From: Devosia pacifica
GTDB taxonomy: Bacteria; Pseudomonadota; Alphaproteobacteria; Rhizobiales; Devosiaceae
Reading direction: 5' to 3'
NCBI RefSeq assembly: GCF_014652635.1
Contig: NZ_BMZE01000006.1
Coordinates: 23,359-87,358 of the forward strand
Length of the DNA stretch: 64,000 nucleotides
Below the pieces are notes generated by a model, which was not told the DNA's origin, did no database searches, and saw nothing but the letters and a program-made list of their open reading frames with translations. Each line of letters begins with the position of its first letter. Positions within the stretch are counted from its first letter, which is position 1. Made by a program: the position numbers and the translations under genes. Positions 34,559 through 42,451 of the stretch are shown here, piece after piece.

Positions 34559-36253
34559 TTGCAAACCAACCATCAAACGATCGCACTGGAAGGCGCGAAG
34601 AGTGTTCGGACGAACCTAACCCGTCGCCGCATCGCCATCATGGTCATCGTCATGGCCGTCGGTTTTTTCATAATCGCCGCTCGTCTGCTGCAACTTGGGT
34701 CAGTGGAGACGGAGACGGTGATCGAGGGCAGGACGATCAGTGAGATCGAAGCCTCCCGGCCGCCCATTCTTGACCGGAACGGACTTCCCATGGCCGTGGA
34801 CATCCGCGTCCCTTCGCTCTATGCGGAGCCCCGGCGGATCATCGACGTGGAAGAAGCGGTCGTAGCGCTGCGAACGGTGCTACCCGAGTTGGACCAAGCC
34901 TGGCTGCGCAAACGCCTGACAGGCGACAAGGGCTTTGTCTGGATCAAACGGGAGTTGACGCCCGCTATCCGTGATCAAGTGATGCGTCTGGGAATACCCG
35001 GCCTCGACTTCCTCACCGAAAGCCGTCGATTCTACCCGGGCGGCGCCGATGCCGCGCATGTGCTGGGCACCGTCAACATCGACAGTCAGGGCATCTCCGG
35101 GATCGAACGCGGCATCGATGATGGTGGCGTAGCTGCGTTGCAGGCATTCGGTCTCGCACGCGACCAAGAGCTGCAACCAATAGGCTTGAGTATCGACATG
35201 CGCGTCCAGTATGCGATGCGGGCGGAACTGGTCGATGCGATCGCGCGGTACAAGTCGCTCGCCGCGGCGGGAGTGGTACTCGACGTCAGGACCGGCGAGG
35301 TTCTCGCGATGGTCTCGCTGCCCGACTTTAATCCCAATGTCCCAGCTTCTGCACTGGAAGAGGGGCGTTTCAATCGCATAACTGCCGGCAATTTCGAGTT
35401 GGGATCGGTTGTTAAGGCGGTGTCCTTTGCGGCCGCCCTCGACAGCGGCGCCGTGACCTTGGCGGACTCGTTCGATGCTCGCTTCCCTGTCCGCTTCGGC
35501 AGATTCGCAATCAACGACTTTCGCGGCGAGGGCCGCATCCTGACTGTGCCGGAGATTTTCCGTTACTCATCTAATGTCGGCACTATCCAAATGATGCAGC
35601 GGATGGGGGAGGACAATTATCGCGCCTTCTTCAGCCGTATCGGCTTCGATCGGTCAATCATTACTGAACTCCCCGAACGGACACCTCCCAATGTCGCGAC
35701 GGAGTTTTCGGATGTCGTGGCAGCGACGGCCTCATTCGGTCACGGATTCAGCGTTTCGCCATTGCACATGGCGCGGGCGCTGGCCGCCTTCGTCAACGGG
35801 GGCAACCTGATGGCCCCTACATTCTATCCCAGAACCGAGCAAGAGGCGTTGGCGCTATCCACCCGGGTGATCTCCGAGCAAACCAGCGCTCAGCTCCGGC
35901 AGCTGTTGCGATTCAACGCGGTCGTCGGATCTGGATCCCGGATGAACCGATTGGCCCTCGGTTATCGGGTTGGAGGCAAGACCGGAACGGCGGAGAAGGT
36001 GATCGATGGCCGATACGGCACGGGCAAAAACCTCAACGTGTTCGTGACCGCCTTTCCCATGGAGGACCCGCAATACGTCATGCTGGTACTGCTGGACGAG
36101 GCGTCCCCCGAAACTCCACAATCGGGCAATACAGCAGGCTGGAACGCAGGTGAGGTGTCTGGCCGCATAATCGCCAAGGTAGCGCCCATGCTGGGCGTCG
36201 CGCCGAGCGAGGACGAGTCGTTCGACGCTCAGATAATGGCCGCAATGGAATGA
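34559..36253 (+). CDS. Class B penicillin-binding protein (FtsI/PBP3-like transpeptidase)
   Basis: The 564-residue protein has an N-terminal anchor (IAIMVIVMAVGFFIIAARLL, about 25-44), a PBP dimerisation domain with SRPPILDRNGLPMAV, and a transpeptidase domain with all three catalytic motifs: SVVK (S283-K286), SSN (337-339) and KTGT (474-477). FtsI-type enzymes cross-link septal peptidoglycan. The start is uncertain: TTG 34559 gives a full cytoplasmic tail but has a weak ribosome site; the next ATG would cut into the helix. The usual FtsI partners (ftsL, murE) are absent, so this is an accessory copy, perhaps a beta-lactam- or stress-tolerant alternative. Confidence 0.88.
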   Translation: MQTNHQTIALEGAKSVRTNLTRRRIAIMVIVMAVGFFIIAARLLQLGSVETETVIEGRTISEIEASRPPILDRNGLPMAVDIRVPSLYAEPRRIIDVEEAVVALRTVLPELDQAWLRKRLTGDKGFVWIKRELTPAIRDQVMRLGIPGLDFLTESRRFYPGGADAAHVLGTVNIDSQGISGIERGIDDGGVAALQAFGLARDQELQPIGLSIDMRVQYAMRAELVDAIARYKSLAAAGVVLDVRTGEVLAMVSLPDFNPNVPASALEEGRFNRITAGNFELGSVVKAVSFAAALDSGAVTLADSFDARFPVRFGRFAINDFRGEGRILTVPEIFRYSSNVGTIQMMQRMGEDNYRAFFSRIGFDRSIITELPERTPPNVATEFSDVVAATASFGHGFSVSPLHMARALAAFVNGGNLMAPTFYPRTEQEALALSTRVISEQTSAQLRQLLRFNAVVGSGSRMNRLALGYRVGGKTGTAEKVIDGRYGTGKNLNVFVTAFPMEDPQYVMLVLLDEASPETPQSGNTAGWNAGEVSGRIIAKVAPMLGVAPSEDESFDAQIMAAME

Positions 36254-36296
36254 GGCCGATACAACTACCAGGCATCTTCAGACGACATCGGGTCGA

Positions 36297-37067
36297 TTAG
36301 AACGCTCCTGCTTGAAATGTAGACATTGAGACCGGGCATGCGCCTGAGGGGTCGAGAGGCTGACTACCCGGGGCACCCTTGTTGAAGATATAGCGTCGCT
36401 CACAAACATCCCAAGTCGGGGGTTGCCGGGTCGCCTCGAATGCGTCTGTACCTTCCTTCAGATTTTCCCAGAACGCGAGGTGCGGGCTGGCGGCATTGGC
36501 GGCCATGTTGGCTTCGCTCATGCGGAACGGCAGCAACTGCAACTGGAAGGATCGGTTTCCGCCTTTGAATGTCTCCCGCGCCATGGCGTAGATTTCTTTT
36601 ATTCCCTCGTCCGTCATGGCGTAGCACCCCACGGACTTACAATCGCCATGGATCATCAGGTTCGTGCCGGTACGACCCCAAGCCTGGTCGAACTTGTTGG
36701 GAAAGCCTACGTTGAACGACAGCCAGTAAGACGACTTTGGGTTCATCAGCCCAGGAGTGACGTCGTAGAAGCCCTCGGGTGACTGGTAGTCGCCTTCTCG
36801 TATCTTCGGCCCCAATGCCCCCGACCACTTGCATATCTCATAGGTCTTGAGGAGCGCGTAGCTTCCCGAAGTGGTCCGTTTCCAGACCTCGAGTTCCGAT
36901 GTTTCCTTAAACAGGCGAACCACCATCGGCTCAGACGGCGACGAGCCGATCGCTGCCATCCGGTCAATTAATGCCTTGGGCAGGGGAACGTTCTGCCGAT
37001 TGTCGCCCACGAACTGGCTGCAGGCCGCCAGTGATATGGCGGCCAAGATTACGCAGGCGATGCGCAT
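36297..37067 (-). CDS. L,D-transpeptidase-family lipoprotein (YkuD/YafK-like)
   Basis: The 256-residue lipoprotein has signal MRIACVILAAISLAAC with lipobox cysteine 16. The catalytic YkuD-type motif is MIHGDCKSVGCYAMTD, where the second cysteine is the nucleophile, preceded by LFKETSELEVWKR and GDYQSPEGFYDV, segments characteristic of the YafK/LdtF group. Members hydrolyse or transfer peptidoglycan peptides, for example releasing or attaching Braun-type lipoprotein. The start at 37067 is chosen to fit the signal peptide; an ATG at 37091 is possible. It converges with the PBP gene and adds to the cell-wall set of this region. Confidence 0.87.
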   Translation of the reverse strand: MRIACVILAAISLAACSQFVGDNRQNVPLPKALIDRMAAIGSSPSEPMVVRLFKETSELEVWKRTTSGSYALLKTYEICKWSGALGPKIREGDYQSPEGFYDVTPGLMNPKSSYWLSFNVGFPNKFDQAWGRTGTNLMIHGDCKSVGCYAMTDEGIKEIYAMARETFKGGNRSFQLQLLPFRMSEANMAANAASPHLAFWENLKEGTDAFEATRQPPTWDVCERRYIFNKGAPGSQPLDPSGACPVSMSTFQAGAF

Positions 37068-37295
37068 CGCGCGTCCAAGTGTTGTGCACATTTGATTTAC
37101 CATGGTGAGCTGACCCACCATAGCTTTAGTCGCCTTACCGATAGGTTTCTGGCAAGCGGACTCGTTATCACGTCAAGGTGTTTGTCACGCGAATTGCTGG
37201 AAGTTGGGAAGCATACGCCGGCTGCCCTGGACGGCTGGGCTGCGCCCCACAGTGGACCGAGGGGCAGGATAGTGCCAAGACGTGGACATTGCCGC

Positions 37296-37321
37296 AAAAA
37301 AGGGCCCCGCACCGGGCCCCT
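37296..37321 (-). terminator. Rho-independent terminator of the His-rich gene
   Basis: On the minus strand, AGGGGCCC and GGGCCCT form a GC-rich stem with one bulged base around a GGTGCG loop, followed by six T residues (37301-37296). It lies 15 bases after the stop of the His-rich gene. Confidence 0.8.
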
Positions 37322-37335
37322 CCTAAAGACTTCGA

Positions 37336-37524
37336 TTATTTCTTGCTGCCGCTAGACTTGTCGCAGTGACCATGCGGGTCGAGGTCGCCTGGCTTATGGC
37401 CGGGATGATCATGGTGCTCGCCGGGCTTCTCGGTCACCGACTTGTCGCGGTGGCCATGCGGATCGAGATCGCCTGGCTTGTGGCCAGGGTGGTCATGGTG
37501 TTCGCCGGGTGCTTCCTTTGCCAT
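37336..37524 (-). CDS. His-rich tandem-repeat protein (62 aa), putative metal buffer
   Basis: The protein is 62 residues with 12 histidines and no hydrophobic segment. It consists of two copies of a 24-residue unit (residues 6-29 and 34-57), identical except Arg26/Cys54, separated by VTEK. Each unit contains GEHHDHPGHKPGDLDPHGH, which offers several His/Asp sites for divalent metals. The ATG at 37524 has a strong AGGAGAG site, and a good terminator follows, so it is a free-standing expressed gene. No signal peptide is seen, so it should act in the cytoplasm. I recognise no characterised family; binding of Zn, Ni or Cu is inference from composition and from the metal genes on both sides. Confidence 0.78.
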   Translation of the reverse strand: MAKEAPGEHHDHPGHKPGDLDPHGHRDKSVTEKPGEHHDHPGHKPGDLDPHGHCDKSSGSKK

Positions 37525-37726
37525 GATAGCTCTCCTCATGTTGTCGTTCGCAGGTAACGGGCATTCATGCGGCATGTTCCGAGATGCCGAAAACGTGACT
37601 GTGTCACTGCGACGGTCTGACGCGGCGGCTCTAGAAGGCGTCACGACGTCGCGGCCATTCCAGAGAAGTGGGGCCCCGTCAGATGATGACATTTGGCGGG
37701 TGCAGAAACTCTGCTTGCCCTGGGCC

Positions 37727-38728
37727 TTAAGGCGATTGTAGGGCCGCCGAAACGGCCAGTTCGGCGTCGCGCCCCGCTCCCGCTATCAACGCCGACGCCC
37801 TGTTCTGTTGCCACGGCCGTCCCAGTAGGAGAAGGCCCTTGTGGGCCTCCCTGGCGACCCATGACCGATCTTCGCGATACCCGATCGCCCAGACCACTGT
37901 CCCGAATTGGCCGGACGAGCCGTCCTTGAAGAAGACACCGGAACCGTTGGCCGCGGAAAGTCGAGGACGAACGGTGATGCCAGCAGCGCGCAGAGCGGGC
38001 AGGCTTCGGCCGCGATCGGGAAATGGATCTGCAGACCGCATCAACCTGCCGACCATCGAGGTTGGACGGGAATAGAGCAGACCGGTACGGTGGAGCCACC
38101 ACCACGTGTTGCGCCCAAGGATACGTTCGGGGAAGAGCCGACGCGGCTTACCGGTGGCCAGGGTAACTGCATGGGTCTGTGCCAGGTCCATGGCAATGTC
38201 GCGTCCCGAGGCCCCGTCGCCGACCACGAGGACGGCACCGGCCGCGGCGTCGTTCGGGTTGCGATAGGTGGTCGCGTCCAGATCGACCACGCCGGCACCG
38301 AAACCCGAGCGCAACTCAGAGACGACCGGCGTTTGAAACGCGCCTGTCGCGTCAATCACGCCTCTCGCGCTAATCTCGGTCCCATCCTGTAGCCCCGCAT
38401 GGAATTTGCCGCCCCAGGTCAACCGTGTGACGCCTGCTCGGGACCGTACCGGCAAATCCAGCTTCGACGCGTATCTTTCGAGGTAGTCCGCGAACTCCTC
38501 GCGGCTGGCATAGCCTTCTTGGTCGCCCTCCAGCACCACTCCCGGCAAGCGGCTAAGTCCGCGTGGAGTGAACAAGGTCAGGGTGTCGTATCTGTTGCGC
38601 CAACTGTCGCCGACTCTAGCGCCAGCATCCACGATGGCGAACTTCACCCGTCGTTCTCGCAACCAGTAGCCAGCGGCCAGACCTGCCTGACCGGCGCCAA
38701 TGACTAGGATATCGACGTCATCGATCAC
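37727..38728 (-). CDS. Flavin-containing monooxygenase-like NAD(P)/FAD oxidoreductase
   Basis: The 333-residue protein has the FAD-binding Rossmann motif VIGAGQAGLAAGYWL at its N-terminus (about residues 10-24), a second dinucleotide site VVGDGASGRDIAMDLA in the middle for NAD(P)H, and the ATG-like IDATGAF and VVWAIGYRED segments typical of CzcO/FMO-type proteins. Members of the CzcO-like group accompany cation-resistance genes, but the reaction is not established. Its ATG overlaps the stop of the DsbA-like gene (ATGA), placing it third in the dsbB-dsbA-fmo operon. A thiol- or sulfur-oxidising role would fit the operon; this is inference. Confidence 0.85.
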   Translation of the reverse strand: MIDDVDILVIGAGQAGLAAGYWLRERRVKFAIVDAGARVGDSWRNRYDTLTLFTPRGLSRLPGVVLEGDQEGYASREEFADYLERYASKLDLPVRSRAGVTRLTWGGKFHAGLQDGTEISARGVIDATGAFQTPVVSELRSGFGAGVVDLDATTYRNPNDAAAGAVLVVGDGASGRDIAMDLAQTHAVTLATGKPRRLFPERILGRNTWWWLHRTGLLYSRPTSMVGRLMRSADPFPDRGRSLPALRAAGITVRPRLSAANGSGVFFKDGSSGQFGTVVWAIGYREDRSWVAREAHKGLLLLGRPWQQNRASALIAGAGRDAELAVSAALQSP

Positions 38729-39375
38729 TGCGCTGCGACCTCGCTTGCGACCAGGTCCGCGAGGTTCTGCGGGTCGGTACCTGTGGGCGCCTTGCCGTTG
38801 ACGAAGAAGGTGGGGGTCTGCACCACGCCGAGTGCGTCAACATCTGCCATGTCGGTATTGAGCACGCCGATGATCCCAGGGCGGAGCGCATCCTGCTTTG
38901 CCCTCGCTACGTCCAGCCCGGCCTCCCCTGCAACCTGCCACGCCAGTTCGAGATTCGGACCTTCGTGAGTTGCCCAGTCCGGCTGGCGTGCTAGCAGTGC
39001 TTCCAACACAGGGATGAACAGGTCCTGGAGACGCGCTGCCTCAAGGATCTTCACTGCCTCGTCGGATCCGTCATGGAATGCCGCGTAACGCAACACGAGC
39101 TTCACCTGGCCGGGATGGCGATCCATGATCTGCTTGACGATCGGATAGTATGCCCGGCAGGCCTCGCAGCTCGGGTCGAAGAACTCGGCAATGGTCACCG
39201 GCGCATCAGCAGGCCCGATTACGAACGAATGTGGACGCACGTAACCTGCGTCCTCGAAATTCGCCACGACGGGCGAGGCGGGCTCAGGCGTCTGCTGTGT
39301 GTAGACCCACGCACCGGCTCCAAAGACGATTACTGCCACGACGGCGACGGCGATGACTAGGAATCTGGAATTCAT
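38725..39375 (-). CDS. DsbA-family thioredoxin-fold oxidoreductase
   Basis: The 216-residue exported protein has a signal anchor (FLVIAVAVVAVIVFGAGAWVY) and a thioredoxin-fold domain with active site CEAC in EFFDPSCEACRAYYP (near residue 70) and cis-Pro loop GVVQTPTFFVNG. It should introduce disulfides into periplasmic proteins and be re-oxidised by the DsbB-like protein encoded immediately upstream (ATGA overlap at 39372). The unusual CEAC dipeptide suggests a redox potential different from the CPYC DsbA-like protein at 12.4 kb. Co-expression with an FMO-like oxidoreductase is a notable context. Confidence 0.9.
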   Translation of the reverse strand: MNSRFLVIAVAVVAVIVFGAGAWVYTQQTPEPASPVVANFEDAGYVRPHSFVIGPADAPVTIAEFFDPSCEACRAYYPIVKQIMDRHPGQVKLVLRYAAFHDGSDEAVKILEAARLQDLFIPVLEALLARQPDWATHEGPNLELAWQVAGEAGLDVARAKQDALRPGIIGVLNTDMADVDALGVVQTPTFFVNGKAPTGTDPQNLADLVASEVAAQ

Positions 39376-39785
39376 TTCGGGTTCTTGGCGAGTATGGCGA
39401 GAAGGGTGGAAATGGCGGCGAAGGACGCGGTTGCCATGAAGGGGAGCGGAACGCCCAGGACCACCATGCCGTCGCCGGAACAGGACGGGCCCGCGCGGCA
39501 GGGCTCGATCGGCGCCGTGAGAACGCCGGCATACATTAGCGAGTGGTATCCGGCGACCGCCAGGCCGGCGAGAGCCACGGGCAAGGCGTAGCGCCAGATG
39601 CTGGCATCATTGCGGAACGCGGCGACGCCCAGGATCAGCGCGAGCGGGAACATCGCGATGCGCTGGTACCAACATAGCACGCAAGGCATCTGTCCCATGA
39701 CCTCGCCTACGAACAGAGCGCCGAATGTCGATATCCCAGCCAATGTCCAAGCGGCGAACAGGATGGTCCAAGTGTTTCGTGTCAG
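39372..39785 (-). CDS. DsbB-family disulfide bond formation protein, probable non-ATG start
   Basis: The protein has four membrane helices and the DsbB cysteine pairs MPCVLCWYQR (helix 1-2 region) and EPCRAGPSCSG (second loop). It passes electrons from DsbA to quinone. Homologues begin about 14 residues before the first usable TTG (39743), matching an in-frame segment LTRNTWTILFAAW. That segment has no ATG or GTG, but a CTG at 39785 is preceded 7 bases upstream by GGGAGG, so CTG initiation is likely; an in-frame stop lies just before it. With that start the product is 137 residues, the normal length. It is first in the dsbB-dsbA-fmo operon, behind a MerR-type promoter. Confidence 0.85.
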   Translation of the reverse strand: MTRNTWTILFAAWTLAGISTFGALFVGEVMGQMPCVLCWYQRIAMFPLALILGVAAFRNDASIWRYALPVALAGLAVAGYHSLMYAGVLTAPIEPCRAGPSCSGDGMVVLGVPLPFMATASFAAISTLLAILAKNPK

Positions 39786-39807
39786 GTGCGCCTCCCATTA
39801 TCCCCTC

Positions 39808-39838
39808 AACCTACAATTTCATGCCACTAGAGGAGCAA
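39808..39838 (-). promoter_or_regulatory. MerR-type promoter upstream of the dsbB-dsbA-FMO operon
   Basis: On the minus strand TTGCTC (39838-39833) and TAGGTT (39813-39808) are separated by 19 bases. The proximal half GCCACTAGAGGAGCAAG differs at one base from GCCACTATAGGAGCAAG in the P-type ATPase promoter at 31.4 kb. The other half of the dyad is not conserved, so affinity may be lower. Confidence 0.55.
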
Positions 39839-39968
39839 GATAGTTCCTGCGGCCCGACCGGGTAAAAACGCCGCAGGGCTGCAGACAGTCTATATCATTG
39901 GTCGGCGGCTTCTCGGACACTCGCGCCAGCGTGGTACCGCGCGAAAAGCTAGACGATTAACCTCCAGC

Positions 39969-39989
39969 TGCAAATCATTCCTACTTGCA
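39969..39989. promoter_or_regulatory. Secondary Fur-type half-sites upstream of the multicopper oxidase
   Basis: The half-sites TGCAAAT (39969-39975) and ACTTGCA (39983-39989) are the same two found in the mntH operator, but spaced by 7 bases instead of 1. They may extend the operator at 40014 or be a decayed copy. Confidence 0.35.
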
Positions 39990-40013
39990 ACAATCGCGCG
40001 GTTAGCGTCTAGT

Positions 40014-40028
40014 TGCGAATTATTCGCA
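40014..40028. promoter_or_regulatory. Fur-type 7-1-7 palindrome upstream of the multicopper oxidase
   Basis: TGCGAAT-T-ATTCGCA is a perfect 15-base palindrome ending 12 bases before the multicopper oxidase ATG. Its form matches Fur/Mur/Zur-type boxes and the mntH dyad at 21805. Repression by a metal-loaded Fur-family protein is expected, so the oxidase-ZIP operon would be induced under metal shortage, as an uptake system would be. Confidence 0.65.
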
Positions 40029-40040
40029 TAAGGGTGATGC

Positions 40041-41171
40041 ATGCAGAACGAGCCTGCCGATACGGTCACACGCCGGAGCCTGCTTATAGGCGGCCTAGTG
40101 GCCGCGGGTGGAACCGCGGTCCTCGCTTCCACCGCAGCGGGCCAATCGATGCCAGGTCACGATATGGGCGAGATGTCGGCGGTCGAGCCCGTGAACCCCT
40201 ATGCAGCGCCGTCCGCCCACGACGGCGCGCACGGACAAATGATGACGGTCGGACGCGTCGATCCGGAGACAAACGGCTTCGACCCCACACCTATGCTGAC
40301 GGAATGGGACCTGGGAACCGTCACCACCATGGAAGACGGACGGGTGTTGCGGACGTTTGAGGTGGAAGCCGTCGACAAAGAGATCGAGATCGCCCCGGGG
40401 GTGATGTTTCCAGCCTGGACCTTCAATGGCCGCGTTCCGGGCCCAGCGCTGCGCGCCAAGGAGGGCGAACGCCTCCGAATCGTCTTCCGCAACTACGGAT
40501 CGCACCCACATTCGATGCATTTCCATGGCATCCACTCGTGGCGCATGGACGGTGTGCCCGGCGCCGGCCTGATCAACCCCGGGGAGGAGTTTATCTACGA
40601 GTTCGACGCCAAGCCGTTCGGTTGCCACCTGTATCATTGCCACGCCCTGCCCCTGAAGCGGCACATGCACAAGGGGATGTATGGCGCCTTCGTCATCGAC
40701 CCCGACCCTGCCCTGCACCCAGAATTCGAAGCTGTGGCCAAGTCGCGCCTGCTCGGCACCCCCGAAAACGCCCGTTGGCAGGAAATGGTCATGGTGATGA
40801 ACGCGTTCGACACCAACTTCGACGGCGAGAACGAGTTCTATGCCGTCAACACTGTCGCGCATGCCTATGCCGTGCAGCCGATCCGCATCGAGAAGTCGCG
40901 GCCCGCCCGCATTTATCTAATTAACGTGACCGAGTTCGACCCCATCAACTCGTTCCACCTCCACGCCAACTTCTTCGACTATTTCGATACCGGCACCACG
41001 TTGACCCCCACGCTGCGGACCGTCGACCTGATCATGCAGTGCCAGGCGCAGCGCGGCATCCTCGAGTTCAGCTACGCAGACCACGAGGCCGGCCAATACA
41101 TGTTCCACGCGCATCAAGCCGAGTTCACCGAGTTGGGCTGGATGGGCATGTTCGACGTGGTGGAGGGCTAA
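40041..41171 (+). CDS. Two-domain multicopper oxidase, Tat-exported
   Basis: The 376-residue protein has a twin-arginine signal (VTRRSLLIGG), a Met/His-rich mature start (MPGHDMGEM) and two cupredoxin domains. Domain 1 has SMHFHGIH (H160, H162, H165) and the combined type 1/type 3 segment HLYHCHALPLKRHMHKGM (C200, H208, M213). Domain 2 has FHLHANFF (H306, H308) and YMFHAHQAEF (H356, H358). With type 1 copper in domain 1 it resembles two-domain laccase-type enzymes that trimerise. Such enzymes oxidise Fe2+, Mn2+, Cu+ or phenols with oxygen. A Fur-type palindrome is just upstream, and a ZIP transporter starts 3 bases downstream, pointing to a metal-uptake role. Confidence 0.88.
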   Translation: MQNEPADTVTRRSLLIGGLVAAGGTAVLASTAAGQSMPGHDMGEMSAVEPVNPYAAPSAHDGAHGQMMTVGRVDPETNGFDPTPMLTEWDLGTVTTMEDGRVLRTFEVEAVDKEIEIAPGVMFPAWTFNGRVPGPALRAKEGERLRIVFRNYGSHPHSMHFHGIHSWRMDGVPGAGLINPGEEFIYEFDAKPFGCHLYHCHALPLKRHMHKGMYGAFVIDPDPALHPEFEAVAKSRLLGTPENARWQEMVMVMNAFDTNFDGENEFYAVNTVAHAYAVQPIRIEKSRPARIYLINVTEFDPINSFHLHANFFDYFDTGTTLTPTLRTVDLIMQCQAQRGILEFSYADHEAGQYMFHAHQAEFTELGWMGMFDVVEG

Positions 41172-41174
41172 ACC

Positions 41175-42368
41175 ATGACCGCTCCTGAGATGACCGCCGG
41201 CTCGCCGGGGGATCGCCCCAATCGCCTCATGCTTTTGTGGCTCCTGCTTCCGGTAATCGTCCTGGGGATCGCCATCGCTTGGATCGCATCCGCCGACCCG
41301 CTGCGCAGCTTCAACAATGGGGCGCCGCCCGTGGAGGCGTTCACCTACGAGAGGACGATCCTGGACGGTAACGGCTTGCGCGTGCTCGTGCGCGCAGGGG
41401 GATCGGAGCCGATGACCGTCGCCCAGGTCCAGGTTGACGATGCCTACTGGAGTTTTACCCAGGATCCTCCCGGCCCGATCGCCCGCGGCAGCACCGTGTG
41501 GCTCAGCATCCCCTATCCATGGGTGCTCGGCGAAGCGCACGCCATCAACATCGTCACCAACACCGGCGCCACGTTTCTGCACGAGATACCAGTAGCCGTC
41601 CCCACTCCAGTCCCGACGCAATCGCTGCTGTGGCAGCAGGCCCTAGTTGGTCTGATCGTCGGCGTGCTCCCGGTTGCCATCGGCCTGCTCTGCTATCCTG
41701 CGATGCGGGGTGTGGGCGCGGCCGGCATGAACTTCGTTCTGGCGCTGACGGTCGGATTGCTTGCCTTCCTTTTAGTCGACATGACCCTGGAGGCACTGGA
41801 GATAAGTGCTGCATCGGCTGCCCTATTCCAAGGGCCTTTGCTAGTGCTTCTGGCCGGCTCCGCCAGCTTCATGCTTCTCATGGCCATCGGTCGCTGGCGC
41901 GGTGCGCCGGCCGGGCTCGCCCTTTCGTTCTACATTGCGCTCGGCATTGGTCTGCACAACTTCGGCGAGGGGCTTGCGATCGGTGCGACTTTCGCCGTCG
42001 GGTCGGCCGGTCTAGGAACGTTCTTGGTGCTGGGTTTCGCGGTGCACAACGTCACCGAGGGAATTGGCATTGCGGCCCCGATCCTCAAGGCCAAGCCGCC
42101 GCTCTGGAGCTTCGCGGCCCTGACCCTGCTCGCCGGTGCGCCCGCGGTGGTCGGACTCTGGATCGGCAGCCTCGCCTACGCCCCGCAATGGACCGCCCTT
42201 TTCCTCGGCATCGGAGCGGGCGCCATCGCACAGGTTATCGTCGAGGTGACGCTATATACGACACGAACGGGCAAGGGGCGCGGCACGCTGCTGTCCATCC
42301 CAGTGATATGCGGTTTCCTTGTGGGCGTGGCCTTCATGTACGTGACCGCCGCCATCATCAAGTTCTGA
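41175..42368 (+). CDS. ZIP-family metal transporter with N-terminal extracytoplasmic domain
   Basis: The 397-residue protein has an N-terminal helix (LMLLWLLLPVIVLGIAIAWI, about 18-37), a predicted beta-rich periplasmic domain (about 40-150, for example VQVDDAYWSF and STVWLSIPYPW) and a ZIP core of eight helices. The binuclear metal-site motifs are HNFGEGLAIG (261-266) and HNVTEGIGIA (291-296). The extra periplasmic domain is unlike typical bacterial ZIPs and might dock the multicopper oxidase or bind the substrate. The two genes are separated by 3 bases and should be co-translated. The likely role is import of a metal after or during periplasmic oxidation; the substrate is unknown. Confidence 0.88.
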   Translation: MTAPEMTAGSPGDRPNRLMLLWLLLPVIVLGIAIAWIASADPLRSFNNGAPPVEAFTYERTILDGNGLRVLVRAGGSEPMTVAQVQVDDAYWSFTQDPPGPIARGSTVWLSIPYPWVLGEAHAINIVTNTGATFLHEIPVAVPTPVPTQSLLWQQALVGLIVGVLPVAIGLLCYPAMRGVGAAGMNFVLALTVGLLAFLLVDMTLEALEISAASAALFQGPLLVLLAGSASFMLLMAIGRWRGAPAGLALSFYIALGIGLHNFGEGLAIGATFAVGSAGLGTFLVLGFAVHNVTEGIGIAAPILKAKPPLWSFAALTLLAGAPAVVGLWIGSLAYAPQWTALFLGIGAGAIAQVIVEVTLYTTRTGKGRGTLLSIPVICGFLVGVAFMYVTAAIIKF

Positions 42369-42451
42369 TCCAGTCGGTAAGGCTGCCCACCTGCCACGGC
42401 CTCACCGCGATTTGACTCGCCGGGTTTGAACTGCGGTGGCAAGCATATTTG

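Noticed and set aside
34341..34619. Overlapping 92-codon frame inside the small secreted protein gene
   Set aside because: It has no signal peptide or ribosome site and overlaps two better-supported genes; it only lowers confidence in the second half of the secreted protein.
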